Of a stretch of DNA of 64,000 nt, positions 37,354 to 45,308 are shown in pieces (within the stretch, counting starts at the first letter, position 1; each line of letters opens with the position of its first letter). Under the pieces are notes generated by a model, which was given only the letters and a program-made list of their open reading frames with translations, had not been told where the DNA came from and made no database searches. The position numbers and the translations under genes are program-made. The DNA is from an uncultured beta proteobacterium (GTDB lineage: Bacteria > Pseudomonadota > Gammaproteobacteria > Burkholderiales > Burkholderiaceae_C), in the NCBI GenBank assembly GCA_903869595.1, contig CAIPZV010000060.1, positions 1-64,000 of the forward strand, given 5' to 3'.

Positions 37354-37596
37354 TCAATCTGGCACCATATCACCAGCCATCGCAGGTGCGTTTGGCACCA
37401 AACTCATAAACCGATCAAAGTCGCTGCGGCTGCCCTTCGCGGCCTCCAGCTTGAGATAGTCCAACGTCATCACCGAAGCCATCTTCTCTGACACGGCTGC
37501 AGCGATGAACTGGCTCACAGAAATATCGTCGCGCAGGGCCAGCTCCTTCACTTTTTGGTGAACAGAATTTGGCAGTCTTACGGTCAATGCGGTCAT
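37354..37596 (-). CDS. Ribbon-helix-helix antitoxin-like protein
   Basis: An 80-residue protein starting MTALTVRLPNSVHQKVKELA, a CopG/Arc-type beta strand and helix, followed by SVSQFIAAAVSEKMA. These proteins bind DNA as dimers and often neutralise a toxin. Its start codon overlaps the stop of a truncated PIN-type reading frame (37593-37682), so it seems to be the antitoxin left after loss of the toxin. The 160 nt between it and tRNA-Thr hold no gene I can support. Confidence 0.75.
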   Translation of the reverse strand: MTALTVRLPNSVHQKVKELALRDDISVSQFIAAAVSEKMASVMTLDYLKLEAAKGSRSDFDRFMSLVPNAPAMAGDMVPD

Positions 37597-37682
37597 GATT
37601 TACTCCTCAGCAAAGTCAAAAAATCAGCCGGTGTGATGGCATTCACCTTCAGTTCCGGGGTTGCAATCGCGCCTAGCTGGAG
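37593..37682 (-). pseudogene. C-terminal remnant of a PIN-domain toxin
   Basis: In the minus frame ending at 37593 the codons read LQLGAIATPELKVNAITPAD and then FLTLLRSKS, with the stop sharing bases with the ATG of the RHH gene (ATGA). The segment AITPADFLTLL resembles the last strand and helix of PIN-family toxins. There is no start codon or upstream domain: the frame runs into the end of the next antitoxin gene. Identity rests on about 25 residues, so it is tentative. Confidence 0.5.
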
Positions 37683-37690
37683 GCAAAAAC

Positions 37691-37993
37691 TCACGCAGCC
37701 CTCAAAGGCTCCACGCTCAGGCGCAGGCCCACGGCGGCGAGCACCTTATGAACCGTGGCCAATGTGGGGTTTCCAGTCGCGCTCAGGGCTTTGAACAGGG
37801 TTTTATCGCCCAGATCAGCACGGCGGGCCACCTCTGCCATGCCGTGCGCTTTAGCTACGTGTCGCAGCGCCACCAGCAGTGCGGCCGGGTCTTCAAGGTC
37901 AATCACGGCCTCAATGTAAGCGGCCGCTTGGACGGGGTCTTTCATGGATTCGACCATGTAGCCGTCAAAACTCACATCACGGGGTGCGGTCAT
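37691..37993 (-). CDS. HigA-like antitoxin (addiction-module antidote, HTH)
   Basis: A 100-residue DNA-binding protein of the addiction-module antidote family, with the helix-turn-helix core GMAEVARRADLGDKTLFKAL and the typical tail NPTLATVHKVLAAVGLRLSV. The start overlaps the end of the RelE/ParE-type toxin frame by 4 bp, the toxin-first order of HigBA modules. The reading frame is intact although the toxin in front of it is broken. Confidence 0.85.
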   Translation of the reverse strand: MTAPRDVSFDGYMVESMKDPVQAAAYIEAVIDLEDPAALLVALRHVAKAHGMAEVARRADLGDKTLFKALSATGNPTLATVHKVLAAVGLRLSVEPLRAA

Positions 37994-38313
37994 GGCTTGC
38001 CTCTTTCTTTCCAGTCTTTCAAATATTCAATGGCACGTTCAATGTCACGGCTTTGGTCGGCTTTGTCTCCACCGCACAGCAGTAACACCAGAATCGGCCC
38101 CTGCCTGCTCAAATACACCCTGTACCCTGGCCCATAGTCAATGCGCAGCTCTTGCACGCCATCGCGCAGGGGCTTGCAGTCGCCAAAGTTGCCAGCCGCC
38201 ACGCGAACCATTCGCGCCTGAATTTGTGCTTTGGCCCGTAAGTCTTTCAAGGCTTCAAGCCACACAATCAACGGCTGTGCCGCCTGTCTGTCAGAGTAAA
38301 TTCAGATTTCCAT
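37990..38313 (-). pseudogene. RelE/ParE-type toxin with in-frame TGA at codon 4
   Basis: From ATG at 38313 the frame reads MEI, then TGA (38302-38304), then IYSDRQAAQPLIVWLEALKD and on through DYGPGYRVYLSRQ to the end at 37990. Toxins of this family begin with a short beta strand before a WLxxLKD helix, so the codons on both sides of the TGA look like one original gene. A TTG at 38271 would permit a 93-residue product without the first strand, probably unstable or inactive. It overlaps the antitoxin gene by 4 bp. Confidence 0.7.
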
Positions 38314-38406
38314 TATGGTATCTTAAAAAATACTGTTGCACCACCACGCGCAGCTTGCCCGGCTCGACTTGGGTCAATTAGTCGCCGTTAAGCAAGGGCA
38401 AAAATG

Positions 38407-38511
38407 TTATGCGTCTTCCAGCACGGCCATGGGCTTGATGCGCTTGCGATCTTTGGCGGTTTGGCCTGCTGTCCATAAATCACGCTGGGTTTGTAGCGCC
38501 AGCCAGTAGCT
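38407..38511 (-). pseudogene. C-terminal remnant of a HigA-type antitoxin
   Basis: The minus strand reads SYWLALQTQRDLWTA, GQTAKDRKRIKPMAVLEDA and a stop. The WLxLQxxxDLW pattern is the hallmark of HigA-family antidote C-termini. A TAG stands immediately before it and no start exists, so this is a fragment of a second module. Confidence 0.55.
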
Positions 38512-38546
38512 CTACCCCAAGTACTTTGTGCCGGAATGTGAGAATC

Positions 38547-38804
38547 CTAATGCGTTAAGCCTTGATTTACAAATTGGGTGTTCACAAAACGCAAAGTACC
38601 CGTTTTAGTCTTTGCATCCAACGCAATATCGGCTTGCTCCAGCCGGTGCGCCTCGATTCGCTCTGGGTGGGGGCTCAGGGTGTTCAGGCTGCGCACAAGG
38701 CAGCGCTCGGCTGTGGCGCTTGGTGCATGGCCGATCACTTGGGCCATGGTGCCAGCGGGTACGCCGACAGCCTTGTCCAGCAGTGCGAAGGTACGGCGCA
38801 GGCC
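38547..38804 (-). pseudogene. C-terminal remnant of a tyrosine recombinase (integrase)
   Basis: The open stretch downstream of a TAG at 38805 reads GLRRTFALLDKAVGV, MAQVIGHAPSATAERC and ERIEAHRLEQADIALD. LRRTFA holds the second catalytic Arg region and IGH a box II position of phage-type integrases. The tail fits Burkholderiales integrases that continue with a LEQAGI segment. The place where the tyrosine nucleophile is expected (after AER) has Cys-Leu. Everything upstream of the TAG is missing. A short second stretch with integrase-like VEPGKLRVVV occurs near 38340-38370 on the same strand. Confidence 0.6.
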
Positions 38805-38871
38805 CTACTGCGCGCAAAATATCGCCGCACGGGGCGCGTGCTAGCCCCTGCGGCTATTAAAAAACCAAATT

Positions 38872-39057
38872 TCAGCCCAGCGAGGGCATAGTCAAACAGT
38901 TCTGGCGAATCAGAACCGACAAGTTCTGCACGGCCTGGTCCAGCCCACGGGCGGTTTGGCCCATGCTGGTGGCGGCGTCTTGCGGCTTGGCACGCAGGGA
39001 GGCCATCAGGTTGTCCTGGGCGCGGGCTGCGGCTAAATTGGGGGTCGTGACTGACAT
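38872..39057 (-). CDS. Small hypothetical protein, 61 residues
   Basis: No family recognised. The reading frame starts MSVTTPNLAAARAQDNLMAS, preceded by a well placed GGAG, and ends SVLIRQNCLTMPSLG. It is Ala/Gln-rich and predicted soluble, mostly helical, without a signal peptide. It lies between the decayed island and the pucG-like gene on the same strand as both. The ribosome site makes translation likely; no function can be given. Confidence 0.5.
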   Translation of the reverse strand: MSVTTPNLAAARAQDNLMASLRAKPQDAATSMGQTARGLDQAVQNLSVLIRQNCLTMPSLG

Positions 39058-39221
39058 ATTGCTGCTCCGTTGGGTTCCACCCGGCCCGTGGCGGGGTGTT
39101 GGCTAACTCGGACTGGCCTCGTGTCTGGGAAATGACACGATTGCCGCTCAGCTTGAAACATGCAATGTTCGTGCCTGCCGTTTTCGGCAAGGCTTTGCCG
39201 GTTTTCTGTCAGAAAGCGAAG

Positions 39222-39247
39222 AAAAACCCGCCTGAAGGAGGCAAAAC
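39222..39247 (-). terminator. Possible terminator after the pucG-like gene
   Basis: About 30 nt past the stop on the minus strand, GCCTCCTTCAGGCGGG can fold into a short stem and is followed by TTTTTC. The stem is only four to six pairs, so it is a weak candidate. The rest of 39058-39275 shows only a second small repeat (GCCG...CGGC pairs near 39178-39202) and no gene. Confidence 0.4.
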
Positions 39248-39275
39248 CGACACGGCGCGAGGCGCCGAGCGGCAA

Positions 39276-40553
39276 TCAGTGACGGGCGTCTTGGTAGCTG
39301 GCGTAGGCCGCGTCCACCCCGGCGCCACGGCTAAAGCGGTGGCCTTCAGCGGCTAGCACGATTTCCAGCGCCGCCAGGGTTTGCAGCACGCAGTCCGGGC
39401 GCGCGTTGTAGCCCATGGCGCCTATGCGCCAGACTTTGCCCGCCAGAGGGCCGAAGCTGGTGCCGATTTCGATATTGAAGTCGTTGAGCAAGGCAGCGCG
39501 CAGTTTGTCGCCGTTGATGCCCTCGGGCACGTAGACGCCAGTGACATTGGGCATTTTGTTGGCTTGGTCGCCGTATGGCTTGAGGTTCATGCCCAGCACG
39601 CCTGCCACCACGGCGCGCGAGGCGGCCGCGTGGCGCGCATAGGCCGCTGGCAGGCCTTCCTGCACAAAGATGCGCGCGCATTCGCGGGCGCCATAGAGCA
39701 TGGTAGTGGCCTCGGTGTGGTGGTTGAGGCCCGCATCGCTCCAGTAGTCCATCACCATGGCCAAGTCCATGTAGTTGGACGCGATACGCTGTCCGGCGCC
39801 CGGAACATAGCCCGCCGGTTGCAAGCCGTCTTCGATATGGCGGCGACGGTAAATCGTTCGCGCCATGTTGTCAGACAAAGTAATCGGTGCGGCGCCAGAA
39901 GGGCCTGCCAGGCACTTTTGCAAACCGGCGGTCACCGCGTCAATCTGCCATGCGTCCACCGGCAAAGGCGTACCGCCGCAGGAGGCGGTGGCATCGACTT
40001 GCAACATGGCGCCATAACGGTGGCACAGCGCGCCCAGCCCGTCCAAAGGTTGCAGCATGGTGGTGGAGGTATCACCTTGGCACACGGCCACCAGCTTGGG
40101 CGAAAAATCTTTGATGGCCGCTTCGATCTGGGCCAGGTCAAACACCGTGCCCCAGGGTGCTTGCACCACACGCACATTAGCGGCGCAACGCTGCGCGATT
40201 TCATTGAGCAATTGGCCAAAACGCCCGAAGCTGCACACCAGCACTTTATCGCCTGGCTCGATGGCCGAAAGCATCACCATTTCAATAGCCGAGCGGGCGG
40301 TGCCGTCTAGCACCAAGGTCCAATCATTTTGCGTTTCAAAGAACTGGCGGTACAGCACCATGGTCTCGCGCATCATGCGCCGGAACTGCGGGTCAAACTG
40401 CCCCAGCAATTGCGAGGACATGGCTTTGAGGACACGGGGGTCGGCGTTGATAGGGCCGGGCCCCATCAGCAGGCGCGGGGCGAAATGCAATTCGTCCAGT
40501 GCACTTGCGGGATGGGCCAGGGGAGACAAGGGGGGGAGTGGTATACCGGACAT
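39276..40553 (-). CDS. pucG: Class V aminotransferase, probable (S)-ureidoglycine-glyoxylate aminotransferase
   Basis: A 425-residue PLP enzyme of the alanine/serine-glyoxylate aminotransferase family. Start at 40553 (MSGIPLPPLS). It shows the substrate loop LLMGPGPINADPRVL, the LVLDGTARSAIE segment and the Schiff-base lysine in AGLQKCLAGPSG (K213). PucG/HpxJ members transfer the amino group of ureidoglycine to glyoxylate, giving oxalurate and glycine. Sequence alone does not separate this from alanine- or serine-glyoxylate activity. The divergent oxamate/carbamoyl operon 48 nt away makes the ureidoglycine role the best reading. No Shine-Dalgarno sequence is visible. Confidence 0.8.
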   Translation of the reverse strand: MSGIPLPPLSPLAHPASALDELHFAPRLLMGPGPINADPRVLKAMSSQLLGQFDPQFRRMMRETMVLYRQFFETQNDWTLVLDGTARSAIEMVMLSAIEPGDKVLVCSFGRFGQLLNEIAQRCAANVRVVQAPWGTVFDLAQIEAAIKDFSPKLVAVCQGDTSTTMLQPLDGLGALCHRYGAMLQVDATASCGGTPLPVDAWQIDAVTAGLQKCLAGPSGAAPITLSDNMARTIYRRRHIEDGLQPAGYVPGAGQRIASNYMDLAMVMDYWSDAGLNHHTEATTMLYGARECARIFVQEGLPAAYARHAAASRAVVAGVLGMNLKPYGDQANKMPNVTGVYVPEGINGDKLRAALLNDFNIEIGTSFGPLAGKVWRIGAMGYNARPDCVLQTLAALEIVLAAEGHRFSRGAGVDAAYASYQDARH

Positions 40554-40572
40554 ATGAAAGTATGATAGCAAA

Positions 40573-40582
40573 TTGTTAACAA
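40573..40582. promoter_or_regulatory. Palindromic operator candidate TTGTTAACAA
   Basis: A perfect 10-bp palindrome lies exactly midway in the 48-nt gap between the divergent pucG-like and fdrA-like genes, 19 nt from each start codon. It fits GntR/FCD operators of the TTGTNNACAA kind. Nine of its ten bases recur at 52302-52310 in front of the Liv-type transporter operon, beside a GntR gene. Confidence 0.6.
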
Positions 40583-40601
40583 AAACCCGGACCGCCCTGG
40601 C

Positions 40602-42155
40602 ATGAACGCTCCCCTGCACACGGCCGCTTTTATCAGCGCCAATTTGTACAAAGACTCGGTGGCGCTGATGCGTGTCGCCCAAGGTTTATTGGCCCTGCCC
40701 GGCGTGGTCAACGCCACCCTGCAAATGGGCAACCCGGCCAACAAAGACATTTTGCGTGAAGCCGGACTGCTGCACAAAGCCGTGCAAGACGCCGGGCCCA
40801 GCGACGTGATGGTGGTGGTACAGGCGCGCAGCGCCGCCGAGTGCGCCGCTGCGGTGGACAGCTGCCAGGCGCAGCTCGCGGGCACCCAGGCCTCAGGCGC
40901 AGGCGCCGGTGAGGCACAAGCCCTGCCCCGCAGCAACTTAGCTATGGGCCATGCTGGTTTGTCTGGTGCCAATATGGCGCAAATTTCGGTACCCGGCCCG
41001 TATGCCGCTGCCGAGGCGCTCAAGGCCATCAAGCTGGGCATGAATGTGTTTTTGTTCAGCGACAACGTGCCCCTGGCGCAAGAGGCAGCGCTCAAGCAAG
41101 AAGCCACGCGGCGCGGCCTCTTGGTCATGGGGCCGGACTGCGGCACCGCCATCATCGGCGGCGTGCCCCTGGGTTTTGCCAACGCGGTGCGGCGCGGCAA
41201 TATTGGCCTGGTAGCGGCTTCGGGCACCGGCTTGCAGGAAGTCAGCACGCAGATTCACCGCATGGGCGGCGGCGTCAGCCACGCCATCGGTACCGGCGGG
41301 CGCGATGTGTACGAGGAAGTCGGCGGTGCCACTATGTTGCAAGGCATCGGCCTATTGGCCGCAGACCCCGGCACCAAAGTCATTGCGATTGTTTCCAAAC
41401 CCCCGGCCCCCGCTGTGGCAGAGCGCGTGTTGGCTGCCTTGAAGGCCAGCGGCAAGCCCTCGGTGGTGCTGTTTTTAGGCGCTACTGCAAGCGCGCCCCA
41501 AGCGGGCAAAGGCGCAGCGCTGCGCATAGCGCACACCCTGGTGGACTGCGCCGCCATGGCGGTGCGGCTGGCGGGCGTCAAACGCCAGCCCCCCATGCTC
41601 TACGCCCTGCCGCGCAAACCGGTGTTTGCCAAAACCCAAAAATACCTCCGCGCGCTGTACGCCGGTGGCACTTTTACGGCCGAGGCGCAAAGCCTGTGGG
41701 CGCAGGCCGGACTCCAGGTCTGGTCCAACGTGCCACTAGACCCGGCGCTGGCCCTGCCCCACCCGCGCCAAGCCAGCCGCGAACACAGCGCCCTGGACTT
41801 GGGGGACGACGCATTTACCGTGGGCCGCCCGCACCCCATGATCGACCAGGCCGCGCGCATTGAGCGCTTGATGATGGAGGCCGCCGACCCCAGCGTGCGC
41901 GTCATCTTGCTGGACGTGGTGATCGGCTGGGGTGCGCACAGCAACCCGGCTGCCGAACTTGCCAGCGCCATCGTGCAAGCCAAAGCATTAGCCCGCAAAC
42001 GCGGGCGGCAATTGGCCATCATCGGCTTTGTGTGCGGCACCGAGGCCGATCCGCAAGTGTTGTCGCAGCAAGAGGCCTTGCTGCGCAAGGCCGGTATGGT
42101 GCTGGCGGGCAATAGCGCGAACGCGGCCTGGCTGGCCGGGCAGTGGCTGCGATGA
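40602..42155 (+). CDS. allF: FdrA/AllF-like subunit of oxamate carbamoyltransferase
   Basis: A 517-residue protein of the FdrA family, related to succinyl-CoA synthetase: an N-terminal segment with KDSVALMRVAQGLLALPGV, a Rossmann-like domain with VMGPDCGTAIIGGVPLGFAN, the glycine-rich VAASGTGLQEVSTQIHRMGG near 207-226, and the C-terminal ligase-like domain with HPMIDQAARIERL. In E. coli the products of fdrA, ylbE and ylbF (renamed allF, allG, allH) together form oxamate carbamoyltransferase of allantoin breakdown. All three homologues are present here. First gene of the operon. Confidence 0.88.
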   Translation: MNAPLHTAAFISANLYKDSVALMRVAQGLLALPGVVNATLQMGNPANKDILREAGLLHKAVQDAGPSDVMVVVQARSAAECAAAVDSCQAQLAGTQASGAGAGEAQALPRSNLAMGHAGLSGANMAQISVPGPYAAAEALKAIKLGMNVFLFSDNVPLAQEAALKQEATRRGLLVMGPDCGTAIIGGVPLGFANAVRRGNIGLVAASGTGLQEVSTQIHRMGGGVSHAIGTGGRDVYEEVGGATMLQGIGLLAADPGTKVIAIVSKPPAPAVAERVLAALKASGKPSVVLFLGATASAPQAGKGAALRIAHTLVDCAAMAVRLAGVKRQPPMLYALPRKPVFAKTQKYLRALYAGGTFTAEAQSLWAQAGLQVWSNVPLDPALALPHPRQASREHSALDLGDDAFTVGRPHPMIDQAARIERLMMEAADPSVRVILLDVVIGWGAHSNPAAELASAIVQAKALARKRGRQLAIIGFVCGTEADPQVLSQQEALLRKAGMVLAGNSANAAWLAGQWLR

Positions 42156-43144
42156 GCCAGCCCCCTGCCCTGGCGCGCAAACGGGTGGTGGTGGCACTGG
42201 GTGGCAATGCGGCCTACCCGCCCACCATCAAAGGCACGGCAGACGAACAACTGGCCTTGATGCGCCAGGTCTGCGGGCATTTGGTGGAGATCATTCGCGC
42301 CGGTTGGCAATTGGTGCTCACGCATGGCAACGGGCCGGTGGTGGGCAATATCCTGTACCGCATGGCGCGTACCGCCGACGAATTACCGCCCATGCCCATG
42401 GATGTATGCGTCGCGCATTCGCAAGGCGGCATGGGCTATATGCTGCAACAAAGTTTTGCCAATGTGCTGGTCGATAGTGGTATGGATATTGTGGTGTCTT
42501 GCGTGGTGACTGAAGTAGAAGTCGATGCCGACGATCCGGCCTTTGCCAACCCGACCAAACCAGTAGGCAAGTTTTTTAGCGAAACCGATGCGCGCGACAT
42601 GGCGCAAAAAACCGGATGGCATTTCGCTGAAGATTCTGGGCGCGGTTGGCGGCGCATGGTGGCCAGCCCGAAACCCAAAAAAATACTCGACCTCAAAACT
42701 ATCGACGCGTTGCTCGACGCCGGTGTGATTCCGATCGCCTGCGGCGGCGGCGGCGTGCCGGTGCTGCATGGTGCGGACGGGCACTGGTCCGGCGTGGCGG
42801 CCGTCATCGACAAAGACCTGACCAGTGCCATGCTGGCCGCGCATTTGCATGCAGACGCTTTGATCATGCTCACCGGCGTGGACCGCGTGGCCCTGGATTT
42901 CAACAAGCCGACGCAGCGCTGGCTAGACCACATGACTTTGGCCCAGGCCCGCGACTACAGCGCGCAAGGCCAATTTCCGGCAGGTAGCATGGGCCCAAAA
43001 ATTGACGCGGCCATGAGCTACCTGCAAGAGCTGCCCAACGCCAACCACGAGGGCGAAGTCATCATCACCTCGCTGGAGCATGCGTACGACGCCTTAATGG
43101 GCAAAGCGGGCACACACATCACCTTGCAAACGCCCCAGCCGTGA
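42152..43144 (+). CDS. Carbamate kinase (AllK/ArcC family)
   Basis: Transfers phosphate from carbamoyl phosphate to ADP, giving ATP, CO2 and ammonia. The 330-residue protein (ATG at 42152, overlapping the fdrA stop by 4 bp) has the amino-acid-kinase start VVVALGGNAAYPP, the LTHGNGPVVGNILYRM segment, PIACGGGGVPV and DKDLTSAMLA, and the ending GEVIITSLEHAYDAL. Its place between the FdrA and YlbF homologues ties it to carbamoyl phosphate from oxalurate rather than to arginine deimination; no arcA or arcB is near. Confidence 0.94.
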   Translation: MSQPPALARKRVVVALGGNAAYPPTIKGTADEQLALMRQVCGHLVEIIRAGWQLVLTHGNGPVVGNILYRMARTADELPPMPMDVCVAHSQGGMGYMLQQSFANVLVDSGMDIVVSCVVTEVEVDADDPAFANPTKPVGKFFSETDARDMAQKTGWHFAEDSGRGWRRMVASPKPKKILDLKTIDALLDAGVIPIACGGGGVPVLHGADGHWSGVAAVIDKDLTSAMLAAHLHADALIMLTGVDRVALDFNKPTQRWLDHMTLAQARDYSAQGQFPAGSMGPKIDAAMSYLQELPNANHEGEVIITSLEHAYDALMGKAGTHITLQTPQP

Positions 43145-43857
43145 GCACCGACACCCTGGCGCTGGCGCGCGTCCCCGGCTTTGAAAGCACGCACTACGCG
43201 CTGCGGGACGGGTACATCGTCTGGACCGGCCAGACCGCGCACAGCGACCATCCGCGCAATCTGGCAAACCCGTGGCATGCCGGACCTGCGCACTACCAAG
43301 CCGCAGCACTGCGCAAGGGTGCAGCACTGGCCTGGCACGCACTGCAAACACAAACACGCCCCGGCCTGTTAGCCTGGCTGGGCGGCGAGGCTTTGCCTTT
43401 TCCTTTGAGCCTGGCACAGCAGCGGCTTCACGATTTGGCCCAGGCGCTACACAGCCAAAACCTAGCGGCTTTTGAAGCGGCCTGCATGCGCCTGCTGGGA
43501 TTGGGTGTGGGCCTCACGCCCAGCGGCGATGACCTGGTAGGCGCGGTGTTTTTTACCCTGCGCCATGCGCCTATAGCTGACTGGAAAATCGCCATGCCGA
43601 GCCTGCGCAACCGCATCAGCCACGCCGTGCAAAGCGCCAGCAACCCAATCAGCGCCGCCCTGCTGGACGACTTATTGCAAGGCAGTAGCTACCGCGCTTT
43701 ACACGAACTTTTTGATGCCCTGCACACACAGCAAACACCTGCTATCGAAGAAGCCATGCGCGCCCTATTGCGCATAGGCGCCAGCTCCGGCAGCGATATG
43801 CTGGCCGGTGTGCTGCTGACCCTGTTAAACCCCGAACTTCCTGCCAAGCGACTATGA
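43141..43857 (+). CDS. allH: DUF2877 protein, YlbF/AllH-like subunit
   Basis: A 238-residue DUF2877 protein. The family motif LGLGVGLTPSGDDLVGAVFFTL lies at about 119-140 and a second glycine/serine-rich segment IGASSGSDMLAGVLLTL near 216-232. It starts with GTG at 43141, overlapping the carbamate kinase stop by 4 bp. In E. coli the homologue is one of the three oxamate carbamoyltransferase subunits. Its own chemistry is not known. Confidence 0.86.
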   Translation: MSTDTLALARVPGFESTHYALRDGYIVWTGQTAHSDHPRNLANPWHAGPAHYQAAALRKGAALAWHALQTQTRPGLLAWLGGEALPFPLSLAQQRLHDLAQALHSQNLAAFEAACMRLLGLGVGLTPSGDDLVGAVFFTLRHAPIADWKIAMPSLRNRISHAVQSASNPISAALLDDLLQGSSYRALHELFDALHTQQTPAIEEAMRALLRIGASSGSDMLAGVLLTLLNPELPAKRL

Positions 43858-45299
43858 CTCTAAGTACCAACACCCTACTGACCCAAGCGCCTACGGTGCT
43901 CAATATCGGCATCGACGGCTTTAATGAAAGCATTAGCCAACATGGTGGCCATGTGGAGCATTTGCCCTGGCGTCCGCCAGGCAACGCCGACCCGCTATTG
44001 GCCTGGAATTTGGCGCGCCTGATGGACGACGCCCGCATCACGGCTGCCAACGCCGAGGCCTGCAAGCGCATCATCCAATCGCGGCCCATGTGGGAAGACA
44101 TTGCGATGCGGGCCGACGGCGTATGGCCCGAAATGAAAGGCACGCGCCTCTTGCTGCACGCAGGCCCACCAGTGGCCTGGGACGCGATGTGCGGCCCCAT
44201 GCACGGCGCCATGGTCGGCGCGGTACTCTATGAAGGCTGGGCCAAAACCCCCGAGCAAGCGCAAAAAATGCTGGCGCGTGGCGATATTGAATTTGCGCAA
44301 TGCCACGACTTTGCTGCGGTGGGACCTATGACCGGCATCATCAGCGCCTCTATGCCTTTGATCCAGGTGCGCGACGCCACGCATGGCAACGTGGCCTACA
44401 CCAATATCAACGAAGGCATTGGCCGCTGCCTGCGCTTTGGCGCCAACGGCCCCGATGTGTTGCAAAAACTCAAATGGTTTGAAGACGTGCTAGCCCCGGT
44501 GCTCAAAGCCGCGGTGCGCCACAACTTTGACAAAACCGGCGGCATCGACCTCAAAGCCATTCAGTCGCAAGCGCTGCTAATGGGCGACGAAGTCCACAGC
44601 CGCAACGCCGCGTCCACCGCCTTGTTTTTTATGGCCTTAGCGGTGCCCTTGGCGGCAGAACACAATGGCTTATCACAAGACCAGATTCACCAAAGCCTGG
44701 ACTTTGTGGCCAAGACTTCGCAGTTTTTCCTCAACTACTCCATGGCCTCGTGCAAAGCCATCATGGACGCGGCGCATGGGGTGCCCTATAGCTCGGTGGT
44801 CACCGCTACCGCGCGCAATGGTACCGAAACCGGCCTGCGCATCAGCGGCCTGGGCAAGCAGTGGTTTACCGCTACCTCAGACTTACCCCAAGGCTTGTTC
44901 TTCCCCGGCTTCAAACAAGAAGACGCTTGCCCGGATATTGGCGACAGTGCCATCACCGAGACCGCCGGTTTAGGCGGCTGCTCGTTTGCGGCATCACCGG
45001 CCTTGACGCTGCTAGCCGGTGGCTCGGTCAGCGACGCGGTGCGCTACAGCCTGGAGATGTACGAAATCACCGTCACCAAAAACCCGGCGCTCAGCCTGCC
45101 GGCTTTGGACTTTGAAGGCGCGCCCTGCGGCATCGACGTGCGCAAAGTGCTGGACACCGGCATCCGCCCTGTCGTGACCACCGGCATTGCGCATAAGCAA
45201 GCGGGCGTGGGCCAAATTGGCGCGGGCATTGTGCGCGTGCCCATGGCCTGTTACGCCAAGGCGCTAGACGCGATGGCCACCCAATTTTTGAATGACTGA
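43854..45299 (+). CDS. allG: DUF1116 protein, YlbE/AllG-like subunit
   Basis: A 481-residue DUF1116 protein. Marked segments are NIGIDGFNESISQHGGHVEHLPWRPP near the start (about 17-42), the RLLLHAGPPVAWDAMCGPMHGA region near 99-120, and the glycine-rich ITETAGLGGCSFAASPAL near 365. The homologue in E. coli (YlbE) is the large subunit of oxamate carbamoyltransferase. Overlap of 4 bp with the allH gene shows coupled translation. Loss of any of the three would be expected to break the pathway. Confidence 0.88.
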   Translation: MTLSTNTLLTQAPTVLNIGIDGFNESISQHGGHVEHLPWRPPGNADPLLAWNLARLMDDARITAANAEACKRIIQSRPMWEDIAMRADGVWPEMKGTRLLLHAGPPVAWDAMCGPMHGAMVGAVLYEGWAKTPEQAQKMLARGDIEFAQCHDFAAVGPMTGIISASMPLIQVRDATHGNVAYTNINEGIGRCLRFGANGPDVLQKLKWFEDVLAPVLKAAVRHNFDKTGGIDLKAIQSQALLMGDEVHSRNAASTALFFMALAVPLAAEHNGLSQDQIHQSLDFVAKTSQFFLNYSMASCKAIMDAAHGVPYSSVVTATARNGTETGLRISGLGKQWFTATSDLPQGLFFPGFKQEDACPDIGDSAITETAGLGGCSFAASPALTLLAGGSVSDAVRYSLEMYEITVTKNPALSLPALDFEGAPCGIDVRKVLDTGIRPVVTTGIAHKQAGVGQIGAGIVRVPMACYAKALDAMATQFLND

Positions 45300-45308
45300 A
45301 AGAGTTGC

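Noticed and set aside
37115..39275. attL/attR pair made from the tRNA-Thr 3' end
   Set aside because: I looked for a second copy of the tRNA-Thr 3' sequence (TTCATCTCTCCGGCACCA) downstream of the integrase remnant and saw none; an att site may have decayed, but it is not supported.
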